Shown here: positions 9,855 to 19,928 of the stretch, piece after piece
How the letters are laid out: each line of letters opens with the position of its first letter
How positions within the stretch are numbered: position 1 is the stretch's first letter
Assembly (NCBI GenBank): GCA_022641835.1
Contig: CP048716.1
Location: forward strand, 1 to 64,000
Direction: 5' to 3'
Origin: Petasospora fabianii
Taxonomy: Eukaryota; Ascomycota; Saccharomycetes; Phaffomycetales; Wickerhamomycetaceae
Length of the DNA: 64,000 nucleotides
Position numbers and translations under genes: made by a program
The notes under the pieces: model-generated
Seen by the model: the letters and a program-made list of their open reading frames with translations, nothing else
The model's database searches: none
Told to the model about the DNA's origin: nothing

Positions 9855-10667
9855 ATGCCTCCAAAGCAGAATCAACAGGTTGCCGCCACGACAACGTTTA
9901 GCTCCTTCTTGGAGCAGCTCAAGCCCAAGTTCAAGACACCACAGTTCTTCTGGTTCCTCGGGCATGTTTCCACTGTCTTCAATATCACCCTCTACACTTT
10001 CTTTTCCATCTTTGGCCGCAGATTGTCCTTAAGATACTACAATTTTGCACTTCTCTCCATTGTGACCACATACTTCATTGTCTTATTCCAGGTGTTCAAG
10101 GCCTCCAAAACCAGCTTCTTTTCAATCAAAAATCTTTCAACAAATGACAATTTCCAGTACCTCTCACTCGCTGTTGTCTGGTATCTTGTTTCCAACATCA
10201 AAGTGATTGGAGGAGGGCTTACCCCATTCATCATCTTCTCCGTGTTCCACGCTGCCAACTATTTCAAGAATTATATCTTACCAATACTTCCATCCGTGCC
10301 AGCCACAACCAAAGATCAAGCGTCTCGTATCATTAACACTCTCATTACAAGGTACAACGAGCAGTCTCTCGTTTTTGCCACCAATTGTGAGATATACATC
10401 CTTTTTTCCCTCCTTGTGGGCTTCCCACTGACGCTGTACTATCTCATTACCAACTTCTGGCTCGCTGTCGTGAATGTGTTGGTACTCGCTCAGTACATTC
10501 ACTTCATGAAAGTCAGATATTCCCACTCCAAGCACACCAAACTGATGATTGATGGTACCATCTACCAAATTGAAGCTAAGATCAACTCCGGTATTCTTCC
10601 ACCAGCTATCTCTGCCTACTACAACAAGATCAAACAGCAGGCCATCACCATCGTCAACCTTTTGTAA
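9855..10667 (+). CDS. TMEM33-family nuclear pore/ER membrane protein (Pom33/Per33)
   Basis: A 270-aa protein of the TMEM33/Tts1 family. These proteins shape peripheral ER and help nuclear pore distribution. The N-terminal FLEQLKPKFKTPQFFWFLGH is the family opening; at least three to four hydrophobic segments follow (about 28-50, 58-76, 96-125, 175-205). The basic C-terminal part with amphipathic character ends INSGILPPAISAYYNKIKQQ, matching the amphipathic membrane-binding helices known in Pom33. Length fits Pom33 (279 aa) and Per33 (273 aa), and the two paralogues cannot be separated here. The start is the first ATG; the frame is open a little further upstream without ATG. Confidence in the family is high. 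Confidence 0.9.
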   Translation: MPPKQNQQVAATTTFSSFLEQLKPKFKTPQFFWFLGHVSTVFNITLYTFFSIFGRRLSLRYYNFALLSIVTTYFIVLFQVFKASKTSFFSIKNLSTNDNFQYLSLAVVWYLVSNIKVIGGGLTPFIIFSVFHAANYFKNYILPILPSVPATTKDQASRIINTLITRYNEQSLVFATNCEIYILFSLLVGFPLTLYYLITNFWLAVVNVLVLAQYIHFMKVRYSHSKHTKLMIDGTIYQIEAKINSGILPPAISAYYNKIKQQAITIVNLL

Positions 10668-11016
10668 GCAACTCACAATGCTTGCACTTTGGTTCCATGG
10701 ACCGCACCGGTTGTCTTCAATTGTTGGGTCCCTTAAACAATTCACCAAGACTTGAAGGATTTATGTTCTGAGTAGCTCTGGTACTTTGATATCCTGTCGA
10801 CGTCTCGGTCGCTTTTTAATTACCCTTCTATCTTACCTCTGATGGTACTATATTATGCACTGTCTTTTGTAATAGTACTATAAATAAGTAATTGTGTGAT
10901 AGTGTGAATTGACGTAAAGCAAATGTATTCTAAAACCGGTACTAAAAACAATCAGACGTAAAAATCGTGAACATGAGTGAGAACTTTTTTAGAGGAGTCA
11001 ATCATGAGATTCATGA
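10668..11016. other. Convergent 3' region of POM33/PER33 and PSD1
   Basis: About 350 bases, AT-rich from 10840 to 10950, with TATATTATG and ATAAATAAGTAA tracts of the kind seen in yeast 3' ends. No gene was seen. Confidence 0.5.
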
Positions 11017-12636
11017 TCACTCCGATGCAACGGAACCCAATGGCTGGCCCATCTTGACCTTCTGGCCTTGTTTGATATCAAACTTGAAGTCCTTTGGCGC
11101 TTCGAAGACCAGAACAACAGTAGATCCCAACATGAAACCACCAACCTCCTGGCCCTTGGTGACCGGGTATCCTCCCAAGATCTTTGAGGCGCCCTCATAA
11201 GTGGCTTCGTAGCATGTGTTCTTTTTAACCTTCACTGGCTGGCCGCCAGTTTCTTTATAGTGTGGACTCTCGTACTTGGTGTTAGTGGCCAAATCTTTAT
11301 CAAAGTTGACTTTGATACTTCCAACGTTGGTAGCACCCACTGGAGTCATACTAAAGAAGCCATGTTTCCAGTAACCCAAAAGAGAAACTCTCTCATTCAA
11401 AACGAACAAGTTTTGCAACGTCTTCTGGAAGTATGGCGCAACACTGTACAACTCACCAATGAAATGACGTCTCAAAGTGACAACCCAGTTAGTCGGTGAG
11501 TGGTATCTGTGGTAGTCACCTGGGGCAAGGTAAATCACCGCGAAGAAAAGCTCCTTCTCATGAGCAGATCCCATTACCTTGGAGGCTGCCAAGTCATTGG
11601 CAACCTGAACCACCTTCTCAGTACCAGCCTTAGTGTGTGATCTGTCACCTTCTTCCTTATAAATAATTTTCTTCAAGTGGGTCACATTCTTACCCTCACC
11701 ACCGATAATGTCGTCCAAAGTATAGGAAATTCCGTTTATCTGGGCAAACTCTTCATGTCTCTTTTGAACATCATCCGGGTTCTCGTGGTCGAAGGCAACG
11801 TTATGGGAAGGAGCTGCAAGTTTATGGTTGGTAGCATCACCAAGGAAAGCATCAAGAGTATAAGTGAGGCCCTTGACCTGCTCAATCTTACCGTCGTCAA
11901 TGACACCATAATGCAAGACAAGACCATCACTTGGACAAACAAGATCAGATTCATTGTCGACTGGTCTTGCACCATCCTCCAATTCTCTGTAGAAGAACTC
12001 ACTCAAGTTTTTGTATGACTTCAAATCCTTTACTTTCATCTCGTCGAGATTAGCACCGAAACAGTAAGCATAAAACTTGTAACCTGGCTCTCTCATCCAC
12101 TCTGGAAGGTCCATGCTGTTCACGCGACCCCACAATCTCGAGATGGCATTCAATGGTAATGTGCTGTAACAGAAGAATGACCAAGAATGCGTTGGCTTAA
12201 CTCGCTTCTCGCCATTTTCATCCTCGTCATCATCGTCATCCAGCGATTTACCACGAGCCTGATAGTAGTAGCGAGACGAGACACCATAAAAGATGACACC
12301 AATGGACAAGATGATAAAGTACTTGATCAACTGGTTGTTATGTTTGGTCTTGATTTCATTGGTGGAACTTCCATTGAGTCTTTCATAGGTGTTAGAGAAG
12401 CCGCGGATGGGCGGAAGTCTATGCTTAATGCCCTTCTTCAACTTGTCACCATAGTAGAAGGTGTTGTAGTAGAGTGCGTTACGTTTGGAGCGTGGGATCT
12501 TTGGGAATGGGTAAGAGGTAATGAAGCGAGAGCCCTTCTTCAATGGTGCAGCAGTGGCCTTTCTCGCAAGTGTCTCTGTAGCGTGTGCGGTAGCAGCGTT
12601 AGTTGCGCCTACGACGTGTTTGACATGTGATAGCAT
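11017..12636 (-). CDS. PSD1: Phosphatidylserine decarboxylase, mitochondrial
   Basis: Inner-membrane enzyme that converts phosphatidylserine to phosphatidylethanolamine. The 539-aa precursor has an A/T/R/K-rich mitochondrial leader (about 1-35), a single membrane segment (about 105-122, YFIILSIGVIFYGV) and the catalytic domain. The autocatalytic LGST site is at 503-506, so self-cleavage between G504 and S505 would yield a short alpha chain with a pyruvoyl group. The conserved PGDYHRYHSP block precedes it. Length is a little above S. cerevisiae Psd1 (500 aa). The vacuolar/Golgi-type Psd2 has C2 domains, absent here. It is divergent from DCD1 over a 440-base promoter. Confidence 0.97.
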   Translation of the reverse strand: MLSHVKHVVGATNAATAHATETLARKATAAPLKKGSRFITSYPFPKIPRSKRNALYYNTFYYGDKLKKGIKHRLPPIRGFSNTYERLNGSSTNEIKTKHNNQLIKYFIILSIGVIFYGVSSRYYYQARGKSLDDDDDEDENGEKRVKPTHSWSFFCYSTLPLNAISRLWGRVNSMDLPEWMREPGYKFYAYCFGANLDEMKVKDLKSYKNLSEFFYRELEDGARPVDNESDLVCPSDGLVLHYGVIDDGKIEQVKGLTYTLDAFLGDATNHKLAAPSHNVAFDHENPDDVQKRHEEFAQINGISYTLDDIIGGEGKNVTHLKKIIYKEEGDRSHTKAGTEKVVQVANDLAASKVMGSAHEKELFFAVIYLAPGDYHRYHSPTNWVVTLRRHFIGELYSVAPYFQKTLQNLFVLNERVSLLGYWKHGFFSMTPVGATNVGSIKVNFDKDLATNTKYESPHYKETGGQPVKVKKNTCYEATYEGASKILGGYPVTKGQEVGGFMLGSTVVLVFEAPKDFKFDIKQGQKVKMGQPLGSVASE

Positions 12637-12948
12637 TGTGGATGGGGGTGTGGAGGGTCGGAAGGATCACACGAGCCTGGGAATGGCACCTTCAGAGGGT
12701 GTGAGACACGGCGGTAATGTTAATGATGGGCGGCAAGGATAGATGATCACAACAGGAGCTTGCTGGATGCATATAGCAGCAATTCCGATGGGTAATGTGT
12801 GATTAGAGACAGACAACTGTGTGTATTCGACTAGCGCTTGACGATTTCTTTGTGGGAATTTTTTTGTTTATGAGTTCGCGCCAACGGCCTCTGCGGGAAG
12901 ATCGCAGCGCGATCAATTTCGCGATTCCGCGGGGGGCACACGAAGACG

Positions 12949-13033
12949 ACGCGTAAGATCCTTAAACCCGGACACCACGCTCGGGGCCTCATCTCCTATA
13001 TCTGATCTCAGACTAGAAGTACGCTTGACGCGT
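12949..13033. promoter_or_regulatory. Two ACGCGT (MCB) elements upstream of DCD1
   Basis: ACGCGT occurs at 12949-12954 and 13028-13033, within 130 bases of the DCD1 start, and a TTTCGCG element lies nearby at about 12917. MBF binds ACGCGT and drives G1/S genes for dNTP synthesis in yeasts, which suits a dCMP deaminase gene. Confidence 0.6.
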
Positions 13034-13075
13034 CCATGTTATCAGTGTTACGCAAGCGTTTCCACACTTTCCAGT

Positions 13076-14071
13076 ATGATCATCGGTATATCTGGTACCC
13101 TTGGGTCAGGAAAAACTGAAATAGCCCGTTATTTGACGCAAAAGGGGTTTGAATTTATCGACTACAAGAGAGACACATCTATCACCGACCGCATTAATGG
13201 ACTTGACTTGAACGAAGCCACACTTGACATTAACGAGTTGACACCCCAAACGGTCTTCGAATCACTCGGTGATCTCATTGATTATGTGACAATGAAGTGG
13301 AGAACACTCTTCGTCATGACAGACATAAATTCTATCCACGACATCTCCCTACTTGCAAAGAGGCCATTTTTTCTGCACATCTCTGTGGATGCCCCACTCA
13401 ATATCAGATGGAACAGATACCAAAAACATTATCCAGACCTTGATTTTGTGTCATTTGCCGAGGCATCTGAACTCCAACGATTTGACAAGGGCACACTGTT
13501 AACCGAGGTGATATCGAAAGCCGATGTCAAAATCATTAACACATCAAGCAACATTACCGAGCTTTATTCTCAACTTGATGAGCTGAATCTCCTGGACGAG
13601 ACACGTCTACGTCCAAGCTGGGATTCATATTTCATGCGTCTTGCAGACTTGGCTGCGTTGAGGTCAAATTGTATGAAGAGAAGAGTAGGTGCAGTGATTG
13701 CCCGTGATAAGAGGGTCATCGCCACAGGATACAACGGTACTCCAAGACATATGACGAATTGTAATGAAGGCGGTTGTCCTAGATGTAACACTGGTAATGG
13801 ATCTGGTGCAGGGCTATCTACTTGTCTATGTCTTCACGCTGAAGAGAATGCATTACTCGAAAGTGGAAGAGACAGAATCGGGACAAACGCCACGTTATAT
13901 TGCAACACATGCCCTTGTCTCACCTGCTCAGTCAAGATCGTTCAGAGCGGAATTACAGAAGTGGTATACTCACAGAGCTACAGCATGGACGACTTGTCTT
14001 CGAGTGTTTTAAAGGAGGGCGGTGTCATTCTGAGGCAATTCGTGTCCCCAAAAGATGGTGTCATGATCTGA
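13076..14071 (+). CDS. DCD1: Deoxycytidylate (dCMP) deaminase
   Basis: Deaminates dCMP to dUMP to feed dTTP synthesis. The 331-aa protein opens with MIIGISGTLGSGKTE, a P-loop-like segment also present at the N terminus of yeast Dcd1. The zinc deaminase domain is in the C-terminal half: CLCLHAEENALL (HAE, catalytic glutamate) and CNTCPCLTCSVKI (PCxxC-type zinc ligands), with an additional Cys-rich insert CNEGGCPRCNTG as in fungal enzymes. S. cerevisiae Dcd1 is 312 aa. The start is the ATG at 13076; the frame stays open upstream without ATG. Upstream ACGCGT elements suggest G1/S expression. Confidence 0.96.
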   Translation: MIIGISGTLGSGKTEIARYLTQKGFEFIDYKRDTSITDRINGLDLNEATLDINELTPQTVFESLGDLIDYVTMKWRTLFVMTDINSIHDISLLAKRPFFLHISVDAPLNIRWNRYQKHYPDLDFVSFAEASELQRFDKGTLLTEVISKADVKIINTSSNITELYSQLDELNLLDETRLRPSWDSYFMRLADLAALRSNCMKRRVGAVIARDKRVIATGYNGTPRHMTNCNEGGCPRCNTGNGSGAGLSTCLCLHAEENALLESGRDRIGTNATLYCNTCPCLTCSVKIVQSGITEVVYSQSYSMDDLSSSVLKEGGVILRQFVSPKDGVMI

Positions 14072-14362
14072 GGCTTTACTATGGATTAGAACAGACTTAT
14101 ATTTAGATATTGTATAGCCACAGATCACATGTTTCACAAGTAGGTGCTTAAAGAAAGTTGGAGTTCATGTTATCCGCATGGGCCATCCAGGTGTTACCCT
14201 ACTGTTTCAAGCTCGCGCTCGCCTTTATCGCTCTTTCAAAAATGTAGCACCAGCAGCGCGCAACAGCGCCACGGAACACATCTCCCTACACACCTATCTT
14301 CAAGGCCGTGCTTTCTCACACACGCAGACACCCTTGAGCCCTCACACTTTAGACATTCGAAA

Positions 14363-14980
14363 ATGAACACTGAATACGATTACTTGTTCAAGCTGCTTTT
14401 GATTGGAGACTCCGGTGTTGGTAAGTCGTGTTTGTTGCTGAGATTTGCCGACGACACGTACACTACCGACTACGTCTCCACCATTGGTGTGGACTTCAAG
14501 ATTAGAACCATCGAGCTTGATGGAAAGACTATCAAGTTGCAGATCTGGGATACTGCTGGCCAGGAGCGTTTCAGAACAATCACCTCCTCCTACTACAGAG
14601 GCGCCCATGGTATCATCATTGTCTACGACGTGACCGACCAGGAGTCCTTCAACAATGTGAAGCAATGGTTGCAGGAAATTGACCGCTACGCCACTGGTGG
14701 TGTGATGAAGTTGCTTGTTGGTAACAAATCTGATTTGACTGATAAGAAGACTGTTGACTACAACGTTGCCAAGGAGTTTGCCGATGCCCTCGATATCCCA
14801 TTCTTGGAGACCTCCGCCCTCAACTCCACCAACGTTGAGCAGGCTTTCTTCACCATGGCCAGACAGATTAAGGCCAATGTGTCGAACAATGCCGCTGCTG
14901 GTGCCGCTGGAAACAGCAAGGCCGGTGTCAACTTGAAGGGTCAGTCCATTGGCGGTGGCCAGTCCAGCAACTGTTGTTAA
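14363..14980 (+). CDS. YPT1: Rab GTPase Ypt1, ER-to-Golgi traffic
   Basis: Small GTPase for ER-Golgi transport and autophagy. The 205-aa protein has GDSGVGKS (15-22), the Rab1 effector region [25 protein letters not shown] (62-70), NKSD (120-123), ETSAL near 150 and a double-cysteine end for geranylgeranylation. S. cerevisiae Ypt1 is 206 aa. Codon use is biased. CTG codons stand at conserved leucines in the first 25 residues, which shows the standard genetic code. About 290 bases of promoter separate it from DCD1. Confidence 0.97.
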   Translation: MNTEYDYLFKLLLIGDSGVGKSCLLLRFADDTYTTDYVSTIGVDFKIRTIELDGKTIKLQIWDTAGQERFRTITSSYYRGAHGIIIVYDVTDQESFNNVKQWLQEIDRYATGGVMKLLVGNKSDLTDKKTVDYNVAKEFADALDIPFLETSALNSTNVEQAFFTMARQIKANVSNNAAAGAAGNSKAGVNLKGQSIGGGQSSNCC

Positions 14981-15692
14981 TGCCCCCTTGTTCTGCTACA
15001 TACGTACACACACATACACTATACTTTGGGAGAAAAGTGCAACAGGATGACAGAAGTCCATCAAACACACCACACCACACCACAAAGATTACCTGAAGTG
15101 GGCTCTACACACATTCTGGCTGTTTTCCATCTGGCTTTTGATTTACCCGCCCACCCCCTATCTTCTTAATACGTAACTGTCCCCCCTGGGACCAACGGTC
15201 CCGAGCTTCTACTGTTTTTCTTACAAACTCTTCTGGTACTCCCCGGCTTCTTTATTTTTGTTGATGGTTGATGAATTAATGCATTTTGTGTTAGACTGGT
15301 GGCGTTGTAGTGATTTTTAATCTTTAAGTAGGGTCCTACGGATAGCTACGATAATATGGGGTGTTAGTGTCCAAATACTATGGGAACAATCTTTGGAGCG
15401 GTTAAACGGGTCAAAGGGTAATAGCACAAGAAACATCGTATTGTTTGTAGCATATAAAAGTGATATGGCTCAATGTCAGTCTGCTCTCCGTCTTGAAGTA
15501 ATCATGCGTTCATGGTGAGTCCTGGGTAGGTTTCATTGCATCCATCGCGCGAAAAAGCCAGCCACCGCATTGTATCAACAAACAGCACTTGATCAGTCGA
15601 GTCACGAATTTAGCCATCAACTGCTCCTATCGTATCAGCGGGCCCTCTGAGAAGTTAGACACTACTGGAATCTCCATATCCAAACAGACATC
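14981..15692. other. Intergenic region between YPT1 and ENV10/SND2
   Basis: About 710 bases. It includes a CACACCACACCACA tract near 15067, a T-rich YPT1 3' region (15200-15260), and the ENV10/SND2 promoter. Some intron-like signals (GTGAGT at 15515) are not supported by a branch site. No gene was seen. Confidence 0.5.
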
Positions 15693-16223
15693 ATGGCAGG
15701 CCAAAGTGCAAAGAAGCAGGTCGCATCCAACACCAAGATTCTCAAAGAGATACACCTCGTCACATGGACGACACTTGTCTTCTTTGGATTATTCACCCTC
15801 TACTTCAACAGACCGGCATCATCAAAGCCATTTATTTTCTTCTCCTTACCTTCTCTGGCATCTCTCTTTGTGCTTGAGAAGACCGGTCGTCCTCGTGTCG
15901 ATGACTCTGGTAAGATCATCCGTCAGGGTCAAGACCTCAGCGCGGAGGGCCTCACAGAGTACCTCTTTGATGTGATTTACTACACTATCATCTGTCAATT
16001 CTTGGCCTTTGCCACGGGATCGAACAAAATGTGGTGGCTTTACCTTGCTATTCCAGCTTTTGCTGGTTACAAGGTTTACGGGCTCATCTCCGCTGGTAAG
16101 GAGATGTTTGGCATGGGGAAGAAGCCTGCTGCTCAGAACGCTGCTCCAGAAGAATCACAGAAGAGTAAGAGACAACAAAAGATGGAAAAGAGAGGTGATA
16201 AACCAAAGATGAGATACAGATGA
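15693..16223 (+). CDS. ENV10: SRP-independent targeting protein Snd2/Env10 (TMEM208 family)
   Basis: ER membrane protein of the SND pathway, which targets proteins to the ER independently of SRP. The 176-aa sequence opens MAGQSAKKQVASNTKILKEI, the typical TMEM208 start, then has hydrophobic segments at about 25-40, 46-60, 94-112 and 114-130, and a lysine-rich tail (KSKRQQKMEKRGDKPKMRYR). Length and layout fit Env10/Snd2 (about 197 aa). A longer overlapping frame on the same strand is a shadow. Confidence 0.9.
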   Translation: MAGQSAKKQVASNTKILKEIHLVTWTTLVFFGLFTLYFNRPASSKPFIFFSLPSLASLFVLEKTGRPRVDDSGKIIRQGQDLSAEGLTEYLFDVIYYTIICQFLAFATGSNKMWWLYLAIPAFAGYKVYGLISAGKEMFGMGKKPAAQNAAPEESQKSKRQQKMEKRGDKPKMRYR

Positions 16224-16438
16224 TTAGTTATCGCTTCCTTTTAATAGAATGATGTTGCGCTTACCGGCTTATGTAATCCCGCGAGTTTTTTCACTGTCAA
16301 AAATTTAGCAGACAAGACGAAGTGCAAAAGCTTGACTCTATTGAAACAATCTTAAGCTCTGTCCAATCCTGTGCACCTTTATTCTGCTGTTTACTGGACC
16401 ACACACACCTCAACAAAGCACAACATACACATACAACA

Positions 16439-16651
16439 ATGTCTAAGGAAGGTTTTGTCCCGCCACAGAACTTGAGTTCTGCCAACGCTGGTTTCGCATC
16501 TTCAAAGAACAACACCGTCAAGTACATCTGCACAAACTGTGCCACTCCTGTCTCTCTCGGTAGAAATGATGCTATCAGATGTAATGCTTGCGGTCACAGA
16601 GTGCTATACAAGGCTAGAACCAGAAGAATGGTGCAGTTTGAGGCCAGATAA
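16439..16651 (+). CDS. RPC10: RNA polymerase I/II/III shared subunit ABC10-alpha (Rpb12)
   Basis: The smallest shared subunit of the nuclear RNA polymerases. It is 70 aa, the same length as S. cerevisiae Rpc10/Rpb12, with the zinc ribbon cysteines C31, C34, C48 and C51 and the invariant C-terminal LYKARTRRMVQFEAR. The ATG at 16439 follows a CACAACA leader; the open frame extends upstream but only this start gives the family N terminus. It lies 215 bases after ENV10/SND2 on the same strand. Confidence 0.97.
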   Translation: MSKEGFVPPQNLSSANAGFASSKNNTVKYICTNCATPVSLGRNDAIRCNACGHRVLYKARTRRMVQFEAR

Positions 16652-17616
16652 GTTGTTGAAGATGATTGATTTCAAATCGAGGTGATGAGGTCAGAAATAT
16701 GATGGGCTTGAAAGGTGAAAGAAAGATGAAGGTACTGGTCATATCAATGATCAAAGAAGGAAGATTTTTAAGGTGATTTATCAAGTCAGGGTGGATCAGG
16801 TGGCTGATTTCAAGGGTACCGACGACTTTATCATTGTAATTATACTCGTCGCTGTCGTATCCTGGCATTCCTTTTTTTTAATTTTGGAAACGCCTGAAGT
16901 GCCAAACCTCCTGACTCTGTATTATAGACAAGATACCCACATAGCTATGTTCTGGGTTCTGAAAATGCATGTTTGAAATGATGACCCTAAATTGTAGAGT
17001 ATTTGCCTCTCTCGGACCACACTTTCCGCATTCGGCCATTTTCCGTTCTTTCCGCGTTTTTGGGAGCCAGCCGTTGGCGGCTTCGTCATCGTACACAGCA
17101 AACAAAACATCTATGTCACCTTGCTTCAGGATCAACTTACGCGTCCGTTGTCCACCACAAAGAGCAGACGCAGGAACAAGAAGACCCACGTCTTGTATTG
17201 TGAAGCTGATACACCAAAACAGCTCCACATCGAACAGCAGCACCCTAAACACGCATCAAGGACGCCACAGCTCGCCGGTAGCCTTCACAACTAAAGATTC
17301 TCGCCCAACGCAGGTACACCGGCCCAAAAGATCCGTCAGATCTCTAAAACGTTGAACACTGCCCCGCCAGAAGTCTAAAACAGATCCTGTTTTTGAACAC
17401 ATCGTGGCCTTATACATTATCGTCGAGGCCATCTACACTTCAACACTCCAACACACTCTTTTGGAGACCGATTAACCCACAACGCAAGGTTCCGTCATAT
17501 TGGAGCTTGCACAGCTAGCATCTCCGCACAGACAACACGATCGCCCCTCGTTACAAGACGTGTACTAGCGTTTCTAATTTCATCTAGCCCACATCAAGAT
17601 ACATCCTTCTTTCACC
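16652..17616. other. Long SKO1 upstream region with possible uORF
   Basis: About 960 bases. An 80-codon open frame with ATG at 17113 and stop at 17355 lies ahead of SKO1; it is basic and serine-rich with no family features, and could be an upstream ORF or chance. The last 150 bases are A/C/T-rich like a leader. No other gene was seen. Confidence 0.45.
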
Positions 17617-18936
17617 ATGGCCACTGCCAACGAAGACAGACAGCAATATTCGAACGCAAGCTCCAAGACTTCGTTTGACCTTGAGCCAAACCCCTTTGAG
17701 CAAAGTTTTGCTAACAAGGACCAGAAGCCACCAAACATCGGAAACGCTACATCTCCCCAGATTCTAACTCCGGGAGGACGTAAGCTTCCCCCTCTGGTTC
17801 TCTCTCCAAATGCTCCTTCGAGTTGGGGATCGACTCAGTTCCCAAGAACGGGGCTTACGCCAAATGAATCATCCCTAAGAACTGGCCTCACACCAGGAGG
17901 AGCAAACTTCCCACACTCTCTTAATAATCTTGTATCAGGCTTAAATACCCCCGGTGCTCTTGCTGGATTCACGGGTTTTACACCAGGTTTAAGCTCATTA
18001 CTTGGTACCAACACCAAGGAGTTTGACCAACAGGCACAGACACAGGCTCCACCTGTTATTGCTAATGGTCCACCACCTTCAGACGCTGGTGTACGAGACG
18101 CTACAGCTCGTGCTCAACAAGCACAACACCAGTCTCACCAACAGGCTCCACCGTCCCAGCCATCGCAGCCACGATCAGCGATGTCGAATGGTGAGGGTTC
18201 AACAAGGGCTACGACTGCTACTACTGCGGCGCCACCATCACAGGCCTCTAGTGAGTCTAAGGCTAAAAGCCCTCAACAGACCAAGAAGTCCAAGAGAAAA
18301 TCCACCGCATCCAAAAAGGAAGAAGAGGCTACTCGCAAGAAGCCGAAACCAGAGACGAAGGATTCATCCCCAGAGGAGTTAAATGAGGAAAATATGACCG
18401 AGGAGGAGAAACGTCGCAGTTTCTTGGAGAGAAACAGAGTTGCAGCATCCAAGTGTAGGCAAAGAAAGAAGCAACAGATTCAAAAGATGGAGACTGACCT
18501 CAATTTCTACTTGAACGAGTATAACAACCTCACTGCTGCACTTGATTCGCTAAAGGAGCAGTCCAGTGCTCTCCGTTCTCATCTTGTTGCCAAGGCCAAT
18601 AACCCAGAAATCATTGGATCGATTGACAACATCCTCGGGACGATCAATCAGACAAACTACATGTCTCGACTTCGTGGTGATAACCCTTCAAACATAATCC
18701 CAACTGTGCAGCCGATCAATCCAACGTTGGTACAGCAAAATCAACAACGTGTCGGGACTACCTTACCGCAGATGCCAATACCACCACAACCTGTTCAAAA
18801 CATTCCAGGTGCTGTTCCAGTGGTCAATGGTGCAGTCCCTGATGGTGCTCAAATGATCGCTCCGAATGGACAGCCAATGGTGCCTGTTGTTAATGGTAAT
18901 GGGAAGGTGATGATGGATTGGGGTCAAGGTGCATGA
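17617..18936 (+). CDS. SKO1: bZIP transcription factor, Sko1/ATF-CREB type
   Basis: Predicted stress regulator that binds CRE-like TGACGTCA sites; in S. cerevisiae Sko1 is phosphorylated by Hog1. The 439-aa protein has an N-terminal FDLEPNPFEQSFA motif and repeated LTPGG/LTPNES elements, as in fungal Atf1/Sko1 proteins. A K/E-rich segment follows (about 205-260), then the basic region ERNRVAASKCRQRKK (270-284) and a leucine zipper (about 290-325). The C-terminal 110 residues are P/Q/N/V-rich. The many TP and SP sites in the first 140 residues are candidate MAP-kinase sites, by inference. The chosen ATG has good context. Confidence 0.92.
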   Translation: MATANEDRQQYSNASSKTSFDLEPNPFEQSFANKDQKPPNIGNATSPQILTPGGRKLPPLVLSPNAPSSWGSTQFPRTGLTPNESSLRTGLTPGGANFPHSLNNLVSGLNTPGALAGFTGFTPGLSSLLGTNTKEFDQQAQTQAPPVIANGPPPSDAGVRDATARAQQAQHQSHQQAPPSQPSQPRSAMSNGEGSTRATTATTAAPPSQASSESKAKSPQQTKKSKRKSTASKKEEEATRKKPKPETKDSSPEELNEENMTEEEKRRSFLERNRVAASKCRQRKKQQIQKMETDLNFYLNEYNNLTAALDSLKEQSSALRSHLVAKANNPEIIGSIDNILGTINQTNYMSRLRGDNPSNIIPTVQPINPTLVQQNQQRVGTTLPQMPIPPQPVQNIPGAVPVVNGAVPDGAQMIAPNGQPMVPVVNGNGKVMMDWGQGA

Positions 18937-19176
18937 AACGCAGCTATGAACGTTGTTTTGTTTCAATAGATTCTCTTTTTTATATATATAAGCGTTCGTA
19001 AATTTGTATCAAATGGCAGTTAAGCATTAGCAGTATTGTTAACTGTGCCATACTCGGCACCGGGAATCTCGCGCGTCTTCTCCGATAGCGAAAAGATAAA
19101 AGAGTGGCTCCCCCACCAACGCACGGCCACAATGACCTTCTTCAAATGAATTAACATTGACATATTGAGTGCAAAC

Positions 19177-19881
19177 ATGTCCTTTCAATTCGCTAGATCA
19201 GCCCGCAAAATTCTCTGTATCGGCCGTAACTACGCTGCTCACATCGCTGAGCTGAACAATGCCAAACCACAGCAGCCATTCTACTTCCTTAAACCATCAA
19301 CCTCGATCCTCGAGCCATCAACAGGTCCTGTGCTAATCCCAAAGGGAGTTGTCGTGCATCATGAAGTTGAACTTGCAGTGATTCTCAATAAGGAGCTCAA
19401 AAACCTCAACCCGGAGACTTTTACTCAGAAGGATGCTCTTGATGCGGTTGAAGGTTATGCGCTGGCTATCGACTTCACAGCCCGTAATGTTCAGGATGAA
19501 GCCAAGAAGAAAGGTTTGCCATGGACCATTGGTAAAGGTTTCGACACATTCTGTCCACTGTCGTATTTCATTCCAAAGGAGAAGATCCCAGATCCGTACA
19601 ATGTGGAGTTGTACTTAAAAATTAACGGTGAGGAGAAGCAGAGAGATTTGACAAGTTTGATGATCTTCCCGATCCACAAAATCTTGAGTACGATGTCCAG
19701 TGTTATGACTTTGGAAAAAGGTGATATTATCCTCACTGGTACACCAAAGGGTGTTGGAAAGGTTGTTCCGGGTGACCATATCAGTGCTGGCTTGAGTGTT
19801 GATGGCAAGGAGATCAGTGAGGGTAAGCTAGAGCTAGAGGTAGAACAGAAGCCAGGTCCATACGAGTACAAAGAGACTTGA
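19177..19881 (+). CDS. FMP41: Fumarylacetoacetate-hydrolase family protein, Fmp41/FAHD1 type
   Basis: Predicted mitochondrial oxaloacetate tautomerase or acylpyruvase. The 234-aa protein has a short basic start, then KILCIGRNYAAHIAE, HHEVELAVIL (metal-binding glutamates), GYALAIDFTARN and GDIILTGTPKGVGKV, the ordered motifs of the FAH family C-terminal fold. Fmp41 in S. cerevisiae is 259 aa and mitochondrial. The first in-frame ATG is at 19177; a TTG four codons earlier is not used. Its stop lies 47 bases from the convergent coiled-coil gene. Function is inferred from FAHD1. Confidence 0.93.
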   Translation: MSFQFARSARKILCIGRNYAAHIAELNNAKPQQPFYFLKPSTSILEPSTGPVLIPKGVVVHHEVELAVILNKELKNLNPETFTQKDALDAVEGYALAIDFTARNVQDEAKKKGLPWTIGKGFDTFCPLSYFIPKEKIPDPYNVELYLKINGEEKQRDLTSLMIFPIHKILSTMSSVMTLEKGDIILTGTPKGVGKVVPGDHISAGLSVDGKEISEGKLELEVEQKPGPYEYKET

Positions 19882-19928
19882 TACTATTACTCATTGACTA
19901 ATAAATAATCGTTACCATGCATCATAAA

